64,000 bases of DNA from Tepidisphaeraceae bacterium (GTDB taxonomy: Bacteria > Planctomycetota > Phycisphaerae > Tepidisphaerales > Tepidisphaeraceae). The notes under the pieces are model-generated. The model ran no database searches. It saw only the letters and a program-made list of their open reading frames with translations, and was not told the origin of the DNA. The first letter of the stretch is position 1. Every line of letters starts with the position of its first letter. Below are positions 50,007 to 58,295 of the stretch, piece by piece. The stretch spans positions 1 through 64,000 of the forward strand of contig DASYHQ010000061.1 of the NCBI GenBank assembly GCA_035998445.1, read 5' to 3'. The position numbers and the translations under genes were made by a program.

Positions 50007-51725
50007 ATGGCGAAGTCCACACCCCGTCCCCGACGGACTGCCGCGCAGTCCGAACCGGAAGTTCAAGACGCCCCACAGACCACCCCCGCCCCCGAGGCCA
50101 CCGTCGCCGTCGCCGAGCCCCCCGTGGCCCGCGAAGAGCAGCGCCAGGAGCGCGCCCCTGCAGCACCCCGCAGCGAGCAGCAGCCCGCCCGCGCCGATCG
50201 CGGTGAGTCGCAGCAGCGCGAGGAACGCCCCCAGCAGCAGCGCGAAGAGCGCCCGCAGCAGCAGCCCCGCAACGACCGCGGCAATGACCGTGGCGGCGAG
50301 CGCAACGACCGTGGTGGCGACCGCGGTGACCGCGGGAACGACCGCGGTGGCCAGCAGGCGCGCAACAACAATAGCAACAACAACGACGGCGGCCCGACCG
50401 GCGCCACTGGTGAGGATGTTGGCTCGTTCGACGCCGAGACCAACGCCAAGTACGAGCAGGTGAAGGGCGGCAAGCTCTACATCAAGGACCTGCAGCAGAT
50501 GGACACCATCGCGCTGCACGACATTGCTCGTCAAGAAGGCATTCAGGACTACGTCGGCCTGAAAAAGCAGGACCTGATCTTCCAGATCCTGCGCAGCCGC
50601 ATCCGCCAGAACGGCCTGATGTACGGCGAAGGCGTGCTCGAGATTCTGCCCGACGGCTTCGGCTTCCTGCGCAGCCCCGAGTACAACTACCTGCCCTGCC
50701 CGGACGACATCTACATCAGCCCCAGCCAGATCCGCCGGTTCGGCCTGCGGAACGGGCACGTGGTGCAGGGTCAGATCCGTCCACCGAAGGAGAGCGAGCG
50801 CTACTTCGCGCTGCTGCGCGTCGAGGCGATCAACGGGGAAGACCCCGAGCGCATCACCGACACGAGCAACTTCGAAGATCTGACGCCGCTGCACCCGAAC
50901 AAGCGCATCGTGCTCGAGTCCGACCCGAAGGATTTGAACATGCGCATCGTCGATCTGGTGACGCCGATCGGCAAGGGTCAGCGCATGCTGATCGTCGCGC
51001 CGCCGCGTACCGGTAAGACGGTGCTGCTGCAGAAGATCGCCAACAGCATCAGCGCCAACCACCCCGAGGTGGTGCTGATCATCCTGCTGATCGACGAGCG
51101 CCCGGAAGAAGTGACCGACATGGAGCGCAACACAAAGGGCGAGGTCGTCTCGTCCACGTTCGACGAGCCCTCCAGTCGTCACGTGCAGGTCGCCGAGATG
51201 GTGATCGAGAAGGCCAAGCGCTACGTGGAGTTCGGCAAGGACGTGGTGATTTTGCTCGACAGCATCACCCGCCTGGCCCGCGCCTACAACAGCGAGATCA
51301 CCCACAGCGGTAAGATCCTGTCCGGTGGTCTGGATGCCAACGCGCTGCAGAAGCCCAAGAAGTTCTTCGGCGCCGCCCGCAGCATCGAGAACGGCGGCAG
51401 CCTGACGATCCTGGCGACGGCGCTGATCGACACGAACTCGAAGATGGACGAGGTGATCTTCGAGGAGTTCAAGGGCACCGGCAACGCCGAACTGCACCTG
51501 GACCGCCGGTTGGTCGACCGCCGCACGTACCCCGCGATCGATATCAACAGCTCCGGCACCCGCCGCGAGGAGCTGTTGCTGGACCGCAAGGAACTGGAGC
51601 TGGTCTACCGCCTGCGCCGCGTCCTGAGCGACATGAACCCGGTGGAAGCCGTGGAACTGCTGAAGGGTCGCCTGGAGAAGGTGCCGAGCAACGGACAGTT
51701 CTTGATGAGCATGAACCTGGATTAG
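50007..51725 (+). CDS. rho: Transcription termination factor Rho with extended disordered N-terminus
   Basis: 572 residues; TAGGAGG at 49991-49997 sets ATG 50007. Residues 1-150 are Pro/Ala/Gln/Arg-rich ([20 protein letters not shown]) and low complexity. The usual Rho then follows: N-terminal helical domain ([14 protein letters not shown]), cold-shock RNA-binding domain ([13 protein letters not shown]), Walker [12 protein letters not shown] (about residue 331), [13 protein letters not shown], and the C-terminal ring interface. Hexameric RNA helicase that ends transcription. E. coli Rho has 419 residues, so about 150 are added in front. Arg/Gly-rich extensions are known in Actinobacteria and some other phyla. 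Confidence 0.94.
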   Translation: MAKSTPRPRRTAAQSEPEVQDAPQTTPAPEATVAVAEPPVAREEQRQERAPAAPRSEQQPARADRGESQQREERPQQQREERPQQQPRNDRGNDRGGERNDRGGDRGDRGNDRGGQQARNNNSNNNDGGPTGATGEDVGSFDAETNAKYEQVKGGKLYIKDLQQMDTIALHDIARQEGIQDYVGLKKQDLIFQILRSRIRQNGLMYGEGVLEILPDGFGFLRSPEYNYLPCPDDIYISPSQIRRFGLRNGHVVQGQIRPPKESERYFALLRVEAINGEDPERITDTSNFEDLTPLHPNKRIVLESDPKDLNMRIVDLVTPIGKGQRMLIVAPPRTGKTVLLQKIANSISANHPEVVLIILLIDERPEEVTDMERNTKGEVVSSTFDEPSSRHVQVAEMVIEKAKRYVEFGKDVVILLDSITRLARAYNSEITHSGKILSGGLDANALQKPKKFFGAARSIENGGSLTILATALIDTNSKMDEVIFEEFKGTGNAELHLDRRLVDRRTYPAIDINSSGTRREELLLDRKELELVYRLRRVLSDMNPVEAVELLKGRLEKVPSNGQFLMSMNLD

Positions 51726-51816
51726 GCGTCTGCTGTCCAATTCGATTTGACGAGAAGGGCTCGCCATGAAAATGGTGAGCCCTTTACTCATGGCGGATGA
51801 CGACGGTGGCGTAGTT

Positions 51817-51898
51817 CGTCATCCTGAGGTACTCCGAAGGATCTCCCCCGTATGGGGTTCGGGGAAGAAGTGATCCTTCGGAGTATCTCAGGATGACG
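51817..51898. repeat. Family C complete hairpin
   Basis: CGTCATCCTGAGGTACTCCG at the left and its complement TCGGAGTATCTCAGGATGAC at the right around ATCTCCCCCGTATGGGG. It lies between rho and the PEP-CTERM gene and is one of the two complete C copies in the window. Confidence 0.85.
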
Positions 51899-51933
51899 AT
51901 GCTTCTTCAGGTCAAAAAAACTTCCCGCCCGAC

Positions 51934-51961
51934 TTGCCCGATCGGGAAACCGGTATATATT
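51934..51961 (+). promoter_or_regulatory. Candidate promoter of the PEP-CTERM gene
   Basis: TTGCCC (51934-51939) and TATATT (51956-51961) with a 16-base spacer, giving a start about 60 bases before ATG 52025. A CGGGAA/TTCCCG inverted pair overlaps the -35. Inferred from consensus only. Confidence 0.4.
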
Positions 51962-52024
51962 GAATGCAACAGTTGTGGAGTGTTTCGGAACTCTGCGGCT
52001 GCACTTCTTTTCACGCGAGGGAAA

Positions 52025-52624
52025 ATGGCACGTCTTGCAATTGCGTTAGCGGTCGGTGTCTCCATGTCCGCCGGGGCTGCCCACGGGGCGATCGTCAATT
52101 CGTGGGAGACCGGCGTCGAAGGATGGTCCGGGATCACAACGACCACCGGTACGGGTGTCACTCACGGGTCGTCTGCGGCCCTGCGCGATATGCCTGCTGG
52201 CTGGAGCAACACCATGCAGAGCGGCTACTCGAACGATATTCGGGTTGCGCTGACCGGTGAGAACCTGCTGAAGGTTGACGTGACGCCGGAGTTCGCGGCG
52301 CCTAGCTGGGCAACCTTCAGGATCACGGCGCAGGTGATCGCCAACGGTGGCGTCGATCAGCAACTCGGCGCGCAGTCGGTGATTGGCGGCGCGACTCAGA
52401 CGCTGACGTGGGACTACAGTTCGATCAGCAGCGCGATCGACGCCGCCACCAGTTGGGGTCACGTTCGCTTCATCACCGAAGTGTACGGCGGCGTCGACGT
52501 TGGCAACGTCACCTTCGACAACCTGCGCACCGGTGAGGACGTGATGGTCCCCGAGCCCGGCGCGCTGGCGGCGGTCGCGCTCGGGGCGCTCAGCCTGACG
52601 CGTCGTCGTCGGCCAATCGCATAA
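52025..52624 (+). CDS. PEP-CTERM domain exported protein
   Basis: 199 residues from ATG 52025; longer frames have no signal. Signal peptide (MARLAIALAVGVSMSAGAAHG) is followed by beta-rich NSWETGVEGWSGITT and repeats of TLTWDYSS. The C-terminus VPEPGALAAVALGALSLTRR is a PEP-CTERM tail: Pro-Glu-Pro, a hydrophobic segment, then Arg-rich end. Such proteins are anchored or processed by exosortase. No exosortase gene is visible in this window, so one must lie elsewhere. Likely cell surface or extracellular. Confidence 0.8.
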   Translation: MARLAIALAVGVSMSAGAAHGAIVNSWETGVEGWSGITTTTGTGVTHGSSAALRDMPAGWSNTMQSGYSNDIRVALTGENLLKVDVTPEFAAPSWATFRITAQVIANGGVDQQLGAQSVIGGATQTLTWDYSSISSAIDAATSWGHVRFITEVYGGVDVGNVTFDNLRTGEDVMVPEPGALAAVALGALSLTRRRRPIA

Positions 52625-52657
52625 GGAGTTACTTCCGATCGGGGTAGGTTTAGATCA

Positions 52658-52690
52658 GCGGCCCGCGCGTCACCACGACGCGTGGGCCGC
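52658..52690. terminator. Bidirectional hairpin between PEP-CTERM and TetR genes
   Basis: GCGGCCCGCGCGTC (52658-52671) and GACGCGTGGGCCGC (52677-52690) with loop ACCAC. The 14-bp stem lies between convergent genes. No T-run follows on either strand, so the terminator call is inferred from position and stem strength. Confidence 0.5.
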
Positions 52691-52748
52691 GGTCGTTGTG
52701 GAGGGCATACCGTATCCGCTTCGGCGGGAGTGCGGACAGGCCGTGTGG

Positions 52749-53360
52749 TCAGACGGACAGAGCTGCCATCCCACGCCGCGGCGGGCATTCGGACGGTTCA
52801 AAGTAACGGTCGAGCAACGGCGTCGCGGTCTGTTTCGCGATGCGCGCGGCTTCCTTTCCACCACTGATATGCCGGTAAACGATCGCGCCGTTCAGCAGCA
52901 GCAATAACTGCTCGGCCAACACGCGCGGATGGCTGGCGCCAGCGAGGGTGGCCAGGTACTGCAGGTTCTCCATCACCGACTGCTCGTGATCGTTGGCGGC
53001 GATGTGGACCGGGTCGTGGTGGCTGGGGAACTCGGCGGCGGCGGTCAGGAAGATGCAGCCGCGGAACTCGGGCTCGTTGAACCACACCTCCAGCACGTCG
53101 AATAACGCGTACAACTGCGCTTTGGGGTCGGGCCCGGCCACCTGCTTGAACAGCTGCGCGAACTTCTTCGATTCCGCCTCGTGCCGCGCCGCCAGCACGG
53201 CCAGGATCAACTCGTCCTTGCTCGCGAAGTGGTTGTAAAACGTCTGCTTGCTCACGCCCGCGTCGGCGATGATGCGGTCCAGCCCGATCATGTGGAACCC
53301 GTGCCGGCCAAACAGCTCGTACGCGGCCTCGATCAACGTCTGTTTCGTGCTGCGTGCCAT
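52749..53360 (-). CDS. TetR family transcriptional regulator
   Basis: 203 residues from ATG 53360; longer frames have no support. The N-terminal HTH is LIEAAYELFGRHGFHMIGLD followed by VSKQTFYNHFASKDEL, the TetR DNA-binding signature. The ligand-binding C-terminal part is not family-specific but contains FRGCIFLTAA, typical of the DUF-like C-terminal TetR domain. It is divergent from the methyltransferase gene and likely controls it. Confidence 0.88.
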   Translation of the reverse strand: MARSTKQTLIEAAYELFGRHGFHMIGLDRIIADAGVSKQTFYNHFASKDELILAVLAARHEAESKKFAQLFKQVAGPDPKAQLYALFDVLEVWFNEPEFRGCIFLTAAAEFPSHHDPVHIAANDHEQSVMENLQYLATLAGASHPRVLAEQLLLLLNGAIVYRHISGGKEAARIAKQTATPLLDRYFEPSECPPRRGMAALSV

Positions 53361-53448
53361 CGGATAACCCCTGTCGGTAAATGCGTGCGGTCGAAGGCGT
53401 GGCGACTGTTGCCAGGGGCGCCTGGTCAGACGCTGGGCAACCGCGAGC

Positions 53449-53477
53449 ATCTTAAAACTATACCACAAGTCAAGCAA
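53449..53477 (-). promoter_or_regulatory. Candidate promoter of the TetR gene
   Basis: On the minus strand, TTGCTT (53477-53472) and TAAGAT (53454-53449) are 17 bases apart, followed by about 80 bases to ATG 53360. The AT-rich core (GACTTGTGGTATAGTTT) is unusual for this GC-rich window. Consensus match only. Confidence 0.35.
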
Positions 53478-53591
53478 ACTTAGACGAAGAGTAAAGTATC
53501 CCCTGCCCGTGGCGCATGTATGTTTCCTCGTCCAAGGGAAGCGAAGTGTTTCCCAATCGAAGCGAGGATCTGTTCCAACGGAGAACTTACG

Positions 53592-54677
53592 ATGTGTACC
53601 GCATGTGCCCCCGCGATTGATACGACCGCAGTTGACGCCTTCGCCGAGAAGCTGATCGGCATGGTCAACGGCGCCGCCCTGATGCTGATGACCAGCATCG
53701 GCCACCGCACCGGGCTATTTGACACCATGGGCGACGGTGTCGCCCGCACCAGCACCGAACTGGCTGAGAAGGCCGGCCTCAGCGAGCGCTACGTTCGCGA
53801 ATGGCTGGGCGCGATGACGACCGGCGGCATTGTCGAATTGAATACTGCTACCCGCCAATACACGCTGCCCGCAGCCCACGCCGCGCTGCTCACCCGCGCC
53901 GCCCGGCCGAACAACTTTGGCGTCACCGCCCAGTGGGTCGGCGTGCTGGCAAGCGTGGAAGATGAGGTCGTCGACGCCTTCTCGCACGGTCGCGGGGTGC
54001 CGTACTCGGCGTACAACCGCTTTCACGAGGTGATGGCCGACGAAAGCGACCAGACGGTCGTGGCGGCCCTGTCGCAGCACATCCTGCCGTTGGTGCCGGG
54101 GCTGCCTGCCAGACTCGAACAGGGCATCGACGTGTTCGACGTGGCCTGCGGCAGTGGTAGGGCGCTGTGCGAGATGGCTGAGGCGTACCCGAACAGCCGG
54201 TTCGTCGGGTACGACACCTCGCCCGAGGCCATCGCCGCCGCCAAGCGCGAGGCGGACCGCCTGAAGCTGACCAACGTCACCTTCGAGGCGCGCAGCGTCA
54301 GCGATTCGCTCGGCGAACGCCGGTTCGACCTCGTAACCGCGTTCGACGCCATCCACGACCAGGCGAAGCCCGAGACCGTGCTGGCGAACATCAAGAAGAG
54401 CCTCAAGCCCGGTGGGGCGCTGCTGATGCAGGACATCCTCGGCTCCAGCCATGTGGAACAGGACATTGCCCACCCGATCGGGCCGTACCTCTACACGGTC
54501 TCCTGCATGCACTGCATGAGCGTATCCCTCGCCAACGGCGGCCCCGGCCTGGGCGCCATGTGGGGCAAGGACGTCGCGCTGCGCATGCTCGGCGAAGCCG
54601 GCTTTGGCGACGTGCAGGTGCATACGCTGTCGCACGACATTAGTAATTACTATTACATCGCCGAAGCGGGGAAGTAG
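53592..54677 (+). CDS. SAM-dependent methyltransferase with N-terminal winged-helix-like domain
   Basis: 361 residues from ATG 53592. Residues about 10-100 form a winged-helix-type domain (STELAEKAGLSERYVREWLG). The class I methyltransferase part has motif I DVFDVACGSGRALCEMAE and VGYDTSPEAI, then FDLVTAFDAIHDQAKP. This two-domain order is that of O-methyltransferases and Rv2258c-like proteins. The divergent TetR gene shares a 231-base gap. Substrate unknown; a detoxification or secondary metabolite role is possible. Confidence 0.8.
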   Translation: MCTACAPAIDTTAVDAFAEKLIGMVNGAALMLMTSIGHRTGLFDTMGDGVARTSTELAEKAGLSERYVREWLGAMTTGGIVELNTATRQYTLPAAHAALLTRAARPNNFGVTAQWVGVLASVEDEVVDAFSHGRGVPYSAYNRFHEVMADESDQTVVAALSQHILPLVPGLPARLEQGIDVFDVACGSGRALCEMAEAYPNSRFVGYDTSPEAIAAAKREADRLKLTNVTFEARSVSDSLGERRFDLVTAFDAIHDQAKPETVLANIKKSLKPGGALLMQDILGSSHVEQDIAHPIGPYLYTVSCMHCMSVSLANGGPGLGAMWGKDVALRMLGEAGFGDVQVHTLSHDISNYYYIAEAGK

Positions 54678-54725
54678 GCGGAAGCGAGAGGGTAAAAACT
54701 AGGAAAGGCTATGGCGCCCACAGTT

Positions 54726-55010
54726 GTCATCCCGAGCGGAGCCTAAAGGCTATCGGACAAACCCCTCGCGCTGATCAGGGACGTGTCATCCCGATGGGAG
54801 GCTTGCCGACCTGACCCATCTCCCAAGGCCGAGAACCGTCCGTGATTCGAGATCCCTCAGGTCGCCAAGGCTCCCATCGGGATGACAAGTGCGCGTGAGG
54901 CGACAAGGTGTTGTCCGCTCGCCTTAGTGAGGCGGGAGGGATCTCGACGCTACGATCGCCTCTTGGCCATTCGAGATCCCTCAGGTCGCTACCGCTCCCA
55001 TCGGGATGAC
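54726..55010. repeat. Family D compound repeat, copy 3
   Basis: D units GTCATCCCGAGCGGAGCC, GTCATCCCGATGGGAGGC, then inverted units GAGATCCCTCAGGTCGCCAA, CATCGGGATGACAAG and GAGATCCCTCAGGTCGCTAC ending CATCGGGATGAC. Between the methyltransferase and asd. Confidence 0.8.
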
Positions 55011-55070
55011 ATTCTGCGCGCCTGCGACTGCGGCAGACGATGGATGCACGACACGGGAGCATCGTCGGAG

Positions 55071-55121
55071 TCGCCCTCGCCCAGCCTCTCCTATGCGTAC
55101 ACGGGCGAGGCGAGGGGCCCG
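55071..55121. repeat. Family A half copy, diverged
   Basis: TCGCCCTCGCCCAGCCTCTC then CTATGCGTACACGGGCGAGG: half of a family A element with a diverged hairpin. The remainder to 55402 has no gene. Confidence 0.55.
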
Positions 55122-55402
55122 GCGCACAGCGGCCGCGGTCGCTACCGGCCAGTTGCAGTCGGCCGATTCAGTTGCCATACTATTGCCACGAGACCGCCGC
55201 CTGGCGCAGTCGGCCGGTGGATCGTTGGTGTATCGAGTAACAGCCACGGCTAGCGGACCCGCATCTTGTTGACCACGACGACGAAAACGACGACGGCAAA
55301 GTGAACCCACCCGGTTCGCTCGCGGTCGTGTTTTGGTTCGTGAAGGTCAATAAGGTATCAGGTCGGCATCCGTGGCTGAACGTTTTTAGTGGAGCAGCGT
55401 AA

Positions 55403-56404
55403 ATGTCCGTGAACCTTGCTGTCGTCGGCGTGACCGGTGCGGTCGGTCAGGAATTCCTGAACGTGCTGGCCGAGCGCAACTTCCCCATCAAGAACCTCAA
55501 GCTGCTCGCCAGCGCGCGCAGCGCCGGCAAGACGGTGGAGTTCAAAGGGACGACGTTCAAGGTCGAGGAACTGACCAAGGACAGCTTCAAGGACGTGCAG
55601 ATCGCGCTCTTCAGCGCCGGTGGCAGCATCAGCAAGGAATTTGCCCCGGCGGCGGTGGCGGCCAAGGCGGTGGTGGTCGACAACAGCAGTTGCTTCCGCA
55701 TGAAGGACGGCGTGCCGCTCGTGGTGCCGGAAGTGAATCCGGAAGCCATCAGCAAGCACGTCGGCCTGATCGCCAATCCCAACTGCAGCACGATCATCAT
55801 GAACGTGCCGGTCTGGCCGCTGCACAAGGTGAACCGCGTGAAGCGCATGGTCGTCAGCACCTATCAAGCCGTCAGCGGGGCGGGCGCGTGGGGGCTGTAC
55901 GAACTGGAAAAACAACAGCGCGACTATGCCAACGGCGAGCCGATCCAGAAGGAAAAGTTCCCGCATCAGATCGTCAACAACCTCTTCAGCCACAACACCA
56001 CCATTGGTGACAACGGCTACAACGAAGAGGAGATGAAGATGGTCAAAGAGACGCGAAAAATCTTCGGCGACGGCCGGGTGATGATCAGCGCCACCTGTAT
56101 TCGCGTGCCGGTGCCTCGCGCCCACTGTGAGGCGATCAATCTCGAATTCGAGCGGCCGATCACGCCCGAACAGGTGCGGCAGATTTTGAGCAAGGCCCCG
56201 GGCGTGCGCATCGTCGACAACGTGGCCGACAACCACTTCCCGATGCCGCTGGAGGCCAGCGGGCAGGACGACGTGCTGGTCGGCCGGATCCGCCAGGACA
56301 TCAGCCGCGACGACGGCCGGGGGATTGATCTGTTCGTCGCCGGTGACCAGATCCGCAAGGGCGCTGCGACGAACGCGGTGCAGATCGCCGAGAAGCTGCT
56401 GTAG
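55403..56404 (+). CDS. asd: Aspartate-semialdehyde dehydrogenase
   Basis: 333 residues. NADP-binding GVTGAVGQEFLNVL, active-site Cys128 in LIANPNCST, and a later His/Arg region (AHCEAINLEFERPI). It reduces aspartyl phosphate to the semialdehyde that feeds lysine, diaminopimelate (for peptidoglycan), threonine and methionine synthesis. Cytoplasmic. Single gene, ended by the hairpin at 56571-56640. Confidence 0.94.
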   Translation: MSVNLAVVGVTGAVGQEFLNVLAERNFPIKNLKLLASARSAGKTVEFKGTTFKVEELTKDSFKDVQIALFSAGGSISKEFAPAAVAAKAVVVDNSSCFRMKDGVPLVVPEVNPEAISKHVGLIANPNCSTIIMNVPVWPLHKVNRVKRMVVSTYQAVSGAGAWGLYELEKQQRDYANGEPIQKEKFPHQIVNNLFSHNTTIGDNGYNEEEMKMVKETRKIFGDGRVMISATCIRVPVPRAHCEAINLEFERPITPEQVRQILSKAPGVRIVDNVADNHFPMPLEASGQDDVLVGRIRQDISRDDGRGIDLFVAGDQIRKGAATNAVQIAEKLL

Positions 56405-56458
56405 GGGATTGTGGGGAAACCTTCGGCGGATTGGCAGCGTGGTCTACTCGAAAGGCGT

Positions 56459-56545
56459 CGCGCCAAGAGGCCAAGTGCGCCAAGAAGTGAAGCGAGGCTA
56501 AAGCGCTTCCTCTAATTTGCCTTGGCGCTCTTGGCGAACTTGGAA
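56459..56545. repeat. Inverted repeat with CGCCAAG units (family J)
   Basis: CGCGCCAAGAGGCCAAGTGC and its opposite CCTTGGCGCTCTTGGCGAAC around AAGCGAGGCTAAAGCGCTTC. CGCCAAG-type repeats occur as inverted pairs here once. Between asd and the terminator. Confidence 0.65.
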
Positions 56546-56570
56546 TCCCTGGCGCGATATCATCAAGATT

Positions 56571-56640
56571 CGAAAGCCGAAACACCCGCTAAACCGTCCC
56601 GTGTCTTCCCACCCTATTGTAAGACACGGGGCGGCTTTCG
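56571..56640. terminator. Bidirectional terminator-like hairpin of asd and the LuxR-type gene
   Basis: CCGTCCCGTGTCTT (56594-56607) pairs with AAGACACGGGGCGG (56621-56634) with one wobble; CGAAAGCC (56571) pairs with GGCTTTCG (56640) outside it. It lies between the asd stop and the 3' end of the minus-strand LuxR-type gene. No long T-run. Confidence 0.55.
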
Positions 56641-56655
56641 CCCTCGCGATCGCAT

Positions 56656-57456
56656 TCACTCTCGCTTGCCACCGATGAACTTGGCCAGCAGCTCATTTCG
56701 CGTGTTCACCTGAAACGTGCGGTAGAGCGACTTCACGTACACGTGCACCGTGTGCGGCGACAGTCCCAGCGCGGCGGCGGCTTCCTTTTCACTGTCGCCG
56801 GCGAGCAGGCGGTCAAGGGTCTGGCGCTGACGCTCGGTCAGGCCGTCGATCTCCGGATGGGATGCGCTGGCGCCGCCATTGGGGTGGTAGAGCCAGTCCA
56901 TCTCGCTGTGGATGACGTGCAGCAGCTCGCGATCGCGCCGCGAGAAGGCTGGCCCGCCACCGACGCGCCGGTAGAGGAAGATCTACGCCGACGTGTTCGT
57001 GCGCGGCAGCGGGTACATCGAGACGATGCACTCGTCGATCTTCATCGCTTGCCGGCGATGCCGGACCAGCGGGATCGCCGCCCACGCCGCCGCGTTGAAG
57101 AAGTCGCTCCGGCGGCAGGTCGCCAGGGCGTACCCGTTGCGCGCGGTGTGGTCGACGATGCGCTCGTACATCGGATCGGCACGGCAGTTGGCCTTGAAGT
57201 GCTGCGCCGCGGCCCGTTCATCGTCGGCGTGCGGCCAGCCGACCGTCACGACGCTGGTCTGGCCGTCGATGGGCTTCCCATCCCCCGCGGGCGAGGTGAG
57301 GTTCAGTCCGACGTGGGCGTTCAGCAGCTTGCAGAGCCCCTCGATCAGGTGCCGTCGACGGCGGTGCGGCGCGGTGGGCATCGAGTGCAGCTCGTTCGCC
57401 AGGCGCAACGCGCCGCGAATGTCGGTGGAGGTGAGCAACTGCAACGACGATCCCAT
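56656..57456 (-). pseudogene. LuxR-type HTH regulator interrupted by an in-frame amber codon
   Basis: On the minus strand one frame runs from ATG 57456 to 56656, broken only by TAG at 56985-56983. Before it lie 157 residues (GSSLQLLTSTDIRGAL... MYPLPRTNTSA); after it the frame continues IFLYRRVGGGPAFSRRD, then the HTH LTERQRQTLDRLLAGDSEKE and LSPHTVHVYVKSLYR. The whole would be 265 residues, normal for a sensor-LuxR regulator. The HTH part alone could start at MDWLYHP (56901). The single stop with an intact frame suggests a recent nonsense mutation, a sequencing error or read-through. Confidence 0.75.
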
Positions 57457-57682
57457 AAAAACACCCCGCGGGCCTCTCTCGTACGTCCCTCTTCATCGGC
57501 CGGACGCACACCGCCCCTGACCGTTACAGCACGCGGAGTTATGCGCATTTTGGAAAAGATCGAAATTCACCTATTCAGGTTATCTGGGAAACTTGGGCTG
57601 AATTTGCCGGCTTTGTCGTGAGAATTCGGAGGGAAAGAACTTCGATGGCCCCCGTTGCGGTACGATTTCTCATCGATGGGGA

Positions 57683-58123
57683 TCAACTGCGCTTAGTGAC
57701 GCCGCGGGGCGCGGTGTCGCTGCGCTTCACCCAGCGCGCCAGCAGTTCGCCCCGGCTGGCGACGTTGAATCGCTTGTACAGCGCCTTCACGTACACGTGA
57801 ACCGTGTGCGGGCTGATGTTCAGATGGCGGGCGACCTGCTTTTCGCTGTCCCCCTCGAGCAAACCGGCCAGCGTCTGGCGCAGGCGCGGCGGCAGGTCGG
57901 CGATGTCGTCGGGCGGTTGGGCGAAAGTCGCCGGCGGTGGGGTGCTTGCCTCCGGAGACGCAACGATCAGCCGGCAGAAGTCGGCGAGCATGCGGCGTTT
58001 CACGTCCAGCGGGTCGCCGGGCGCGTCCGGTGACGACGCCGCCGTCACGGCCCGCCGCGCCCGCACGCGGATCGCCACGTCACCGAGACCGGCCGTCTTC
58101 CGCGTTTGCTTTCGACTGGCCAT
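57683..58123 (-). CDS. LuxR-type HTH protein, short
   Basis: 146 residues. The C-terminal GerE/LuxR domain LPPRLRQTLAGLLEGDSEKQ, LNISPHTVHVYVKALYKRF and SRGELLARWV is closely related to the one of the neighbouring 56656-57456 gene, so the two are tandem paralogues. The N-terminus is basic and Pro/Ala-rich with no sensor domain. It probably binds DNA as a dimer; signal unknown. Divergent from the GT39 gene at 58296. Confidence 0.82.
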   Translation of the reverse strand: MASRKQTRKTAGLGDVAIRVRARRAVTAASSPDAPGDPLDVKRRMLADFCRLIVASPEASTPPPATFAQPPDDIADLPPRLRQTLAGLLEGDSEKQVARHLNISPHTVHVYVKALYKRFNVASRGELLARWVKRSDTAPRGVTKRS

Positions 58124-58295
58124 CGCGCGTTCCCCTTACTCAAACAGGGTAATTGCATTCGCAGCGATGCGCGCCCCGTCGGTTCCGGATGATATCGGTT
58201 GAACCGCCGGCGGGGAACCGCCGCAGATCGGTATGTGACGGATTGTGCCCGCGCCTTCAACCGACGGGCGATCGCCGTTAGCATCACCCGCCCAC

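Noticed and set aside
49980-51791. 603-codon minus-strand frame opposite rho
   Set aside because: Antisense shadow; rho on the + strand has all its conserved motifs and a strong ribosome binding site.
53478-53500. Inverted repeat ACTTAGACGAAGAGTAAAGT as TetR operator
   Set aside because: Only the four outermost bases of each arm match, so it is no better than chance.
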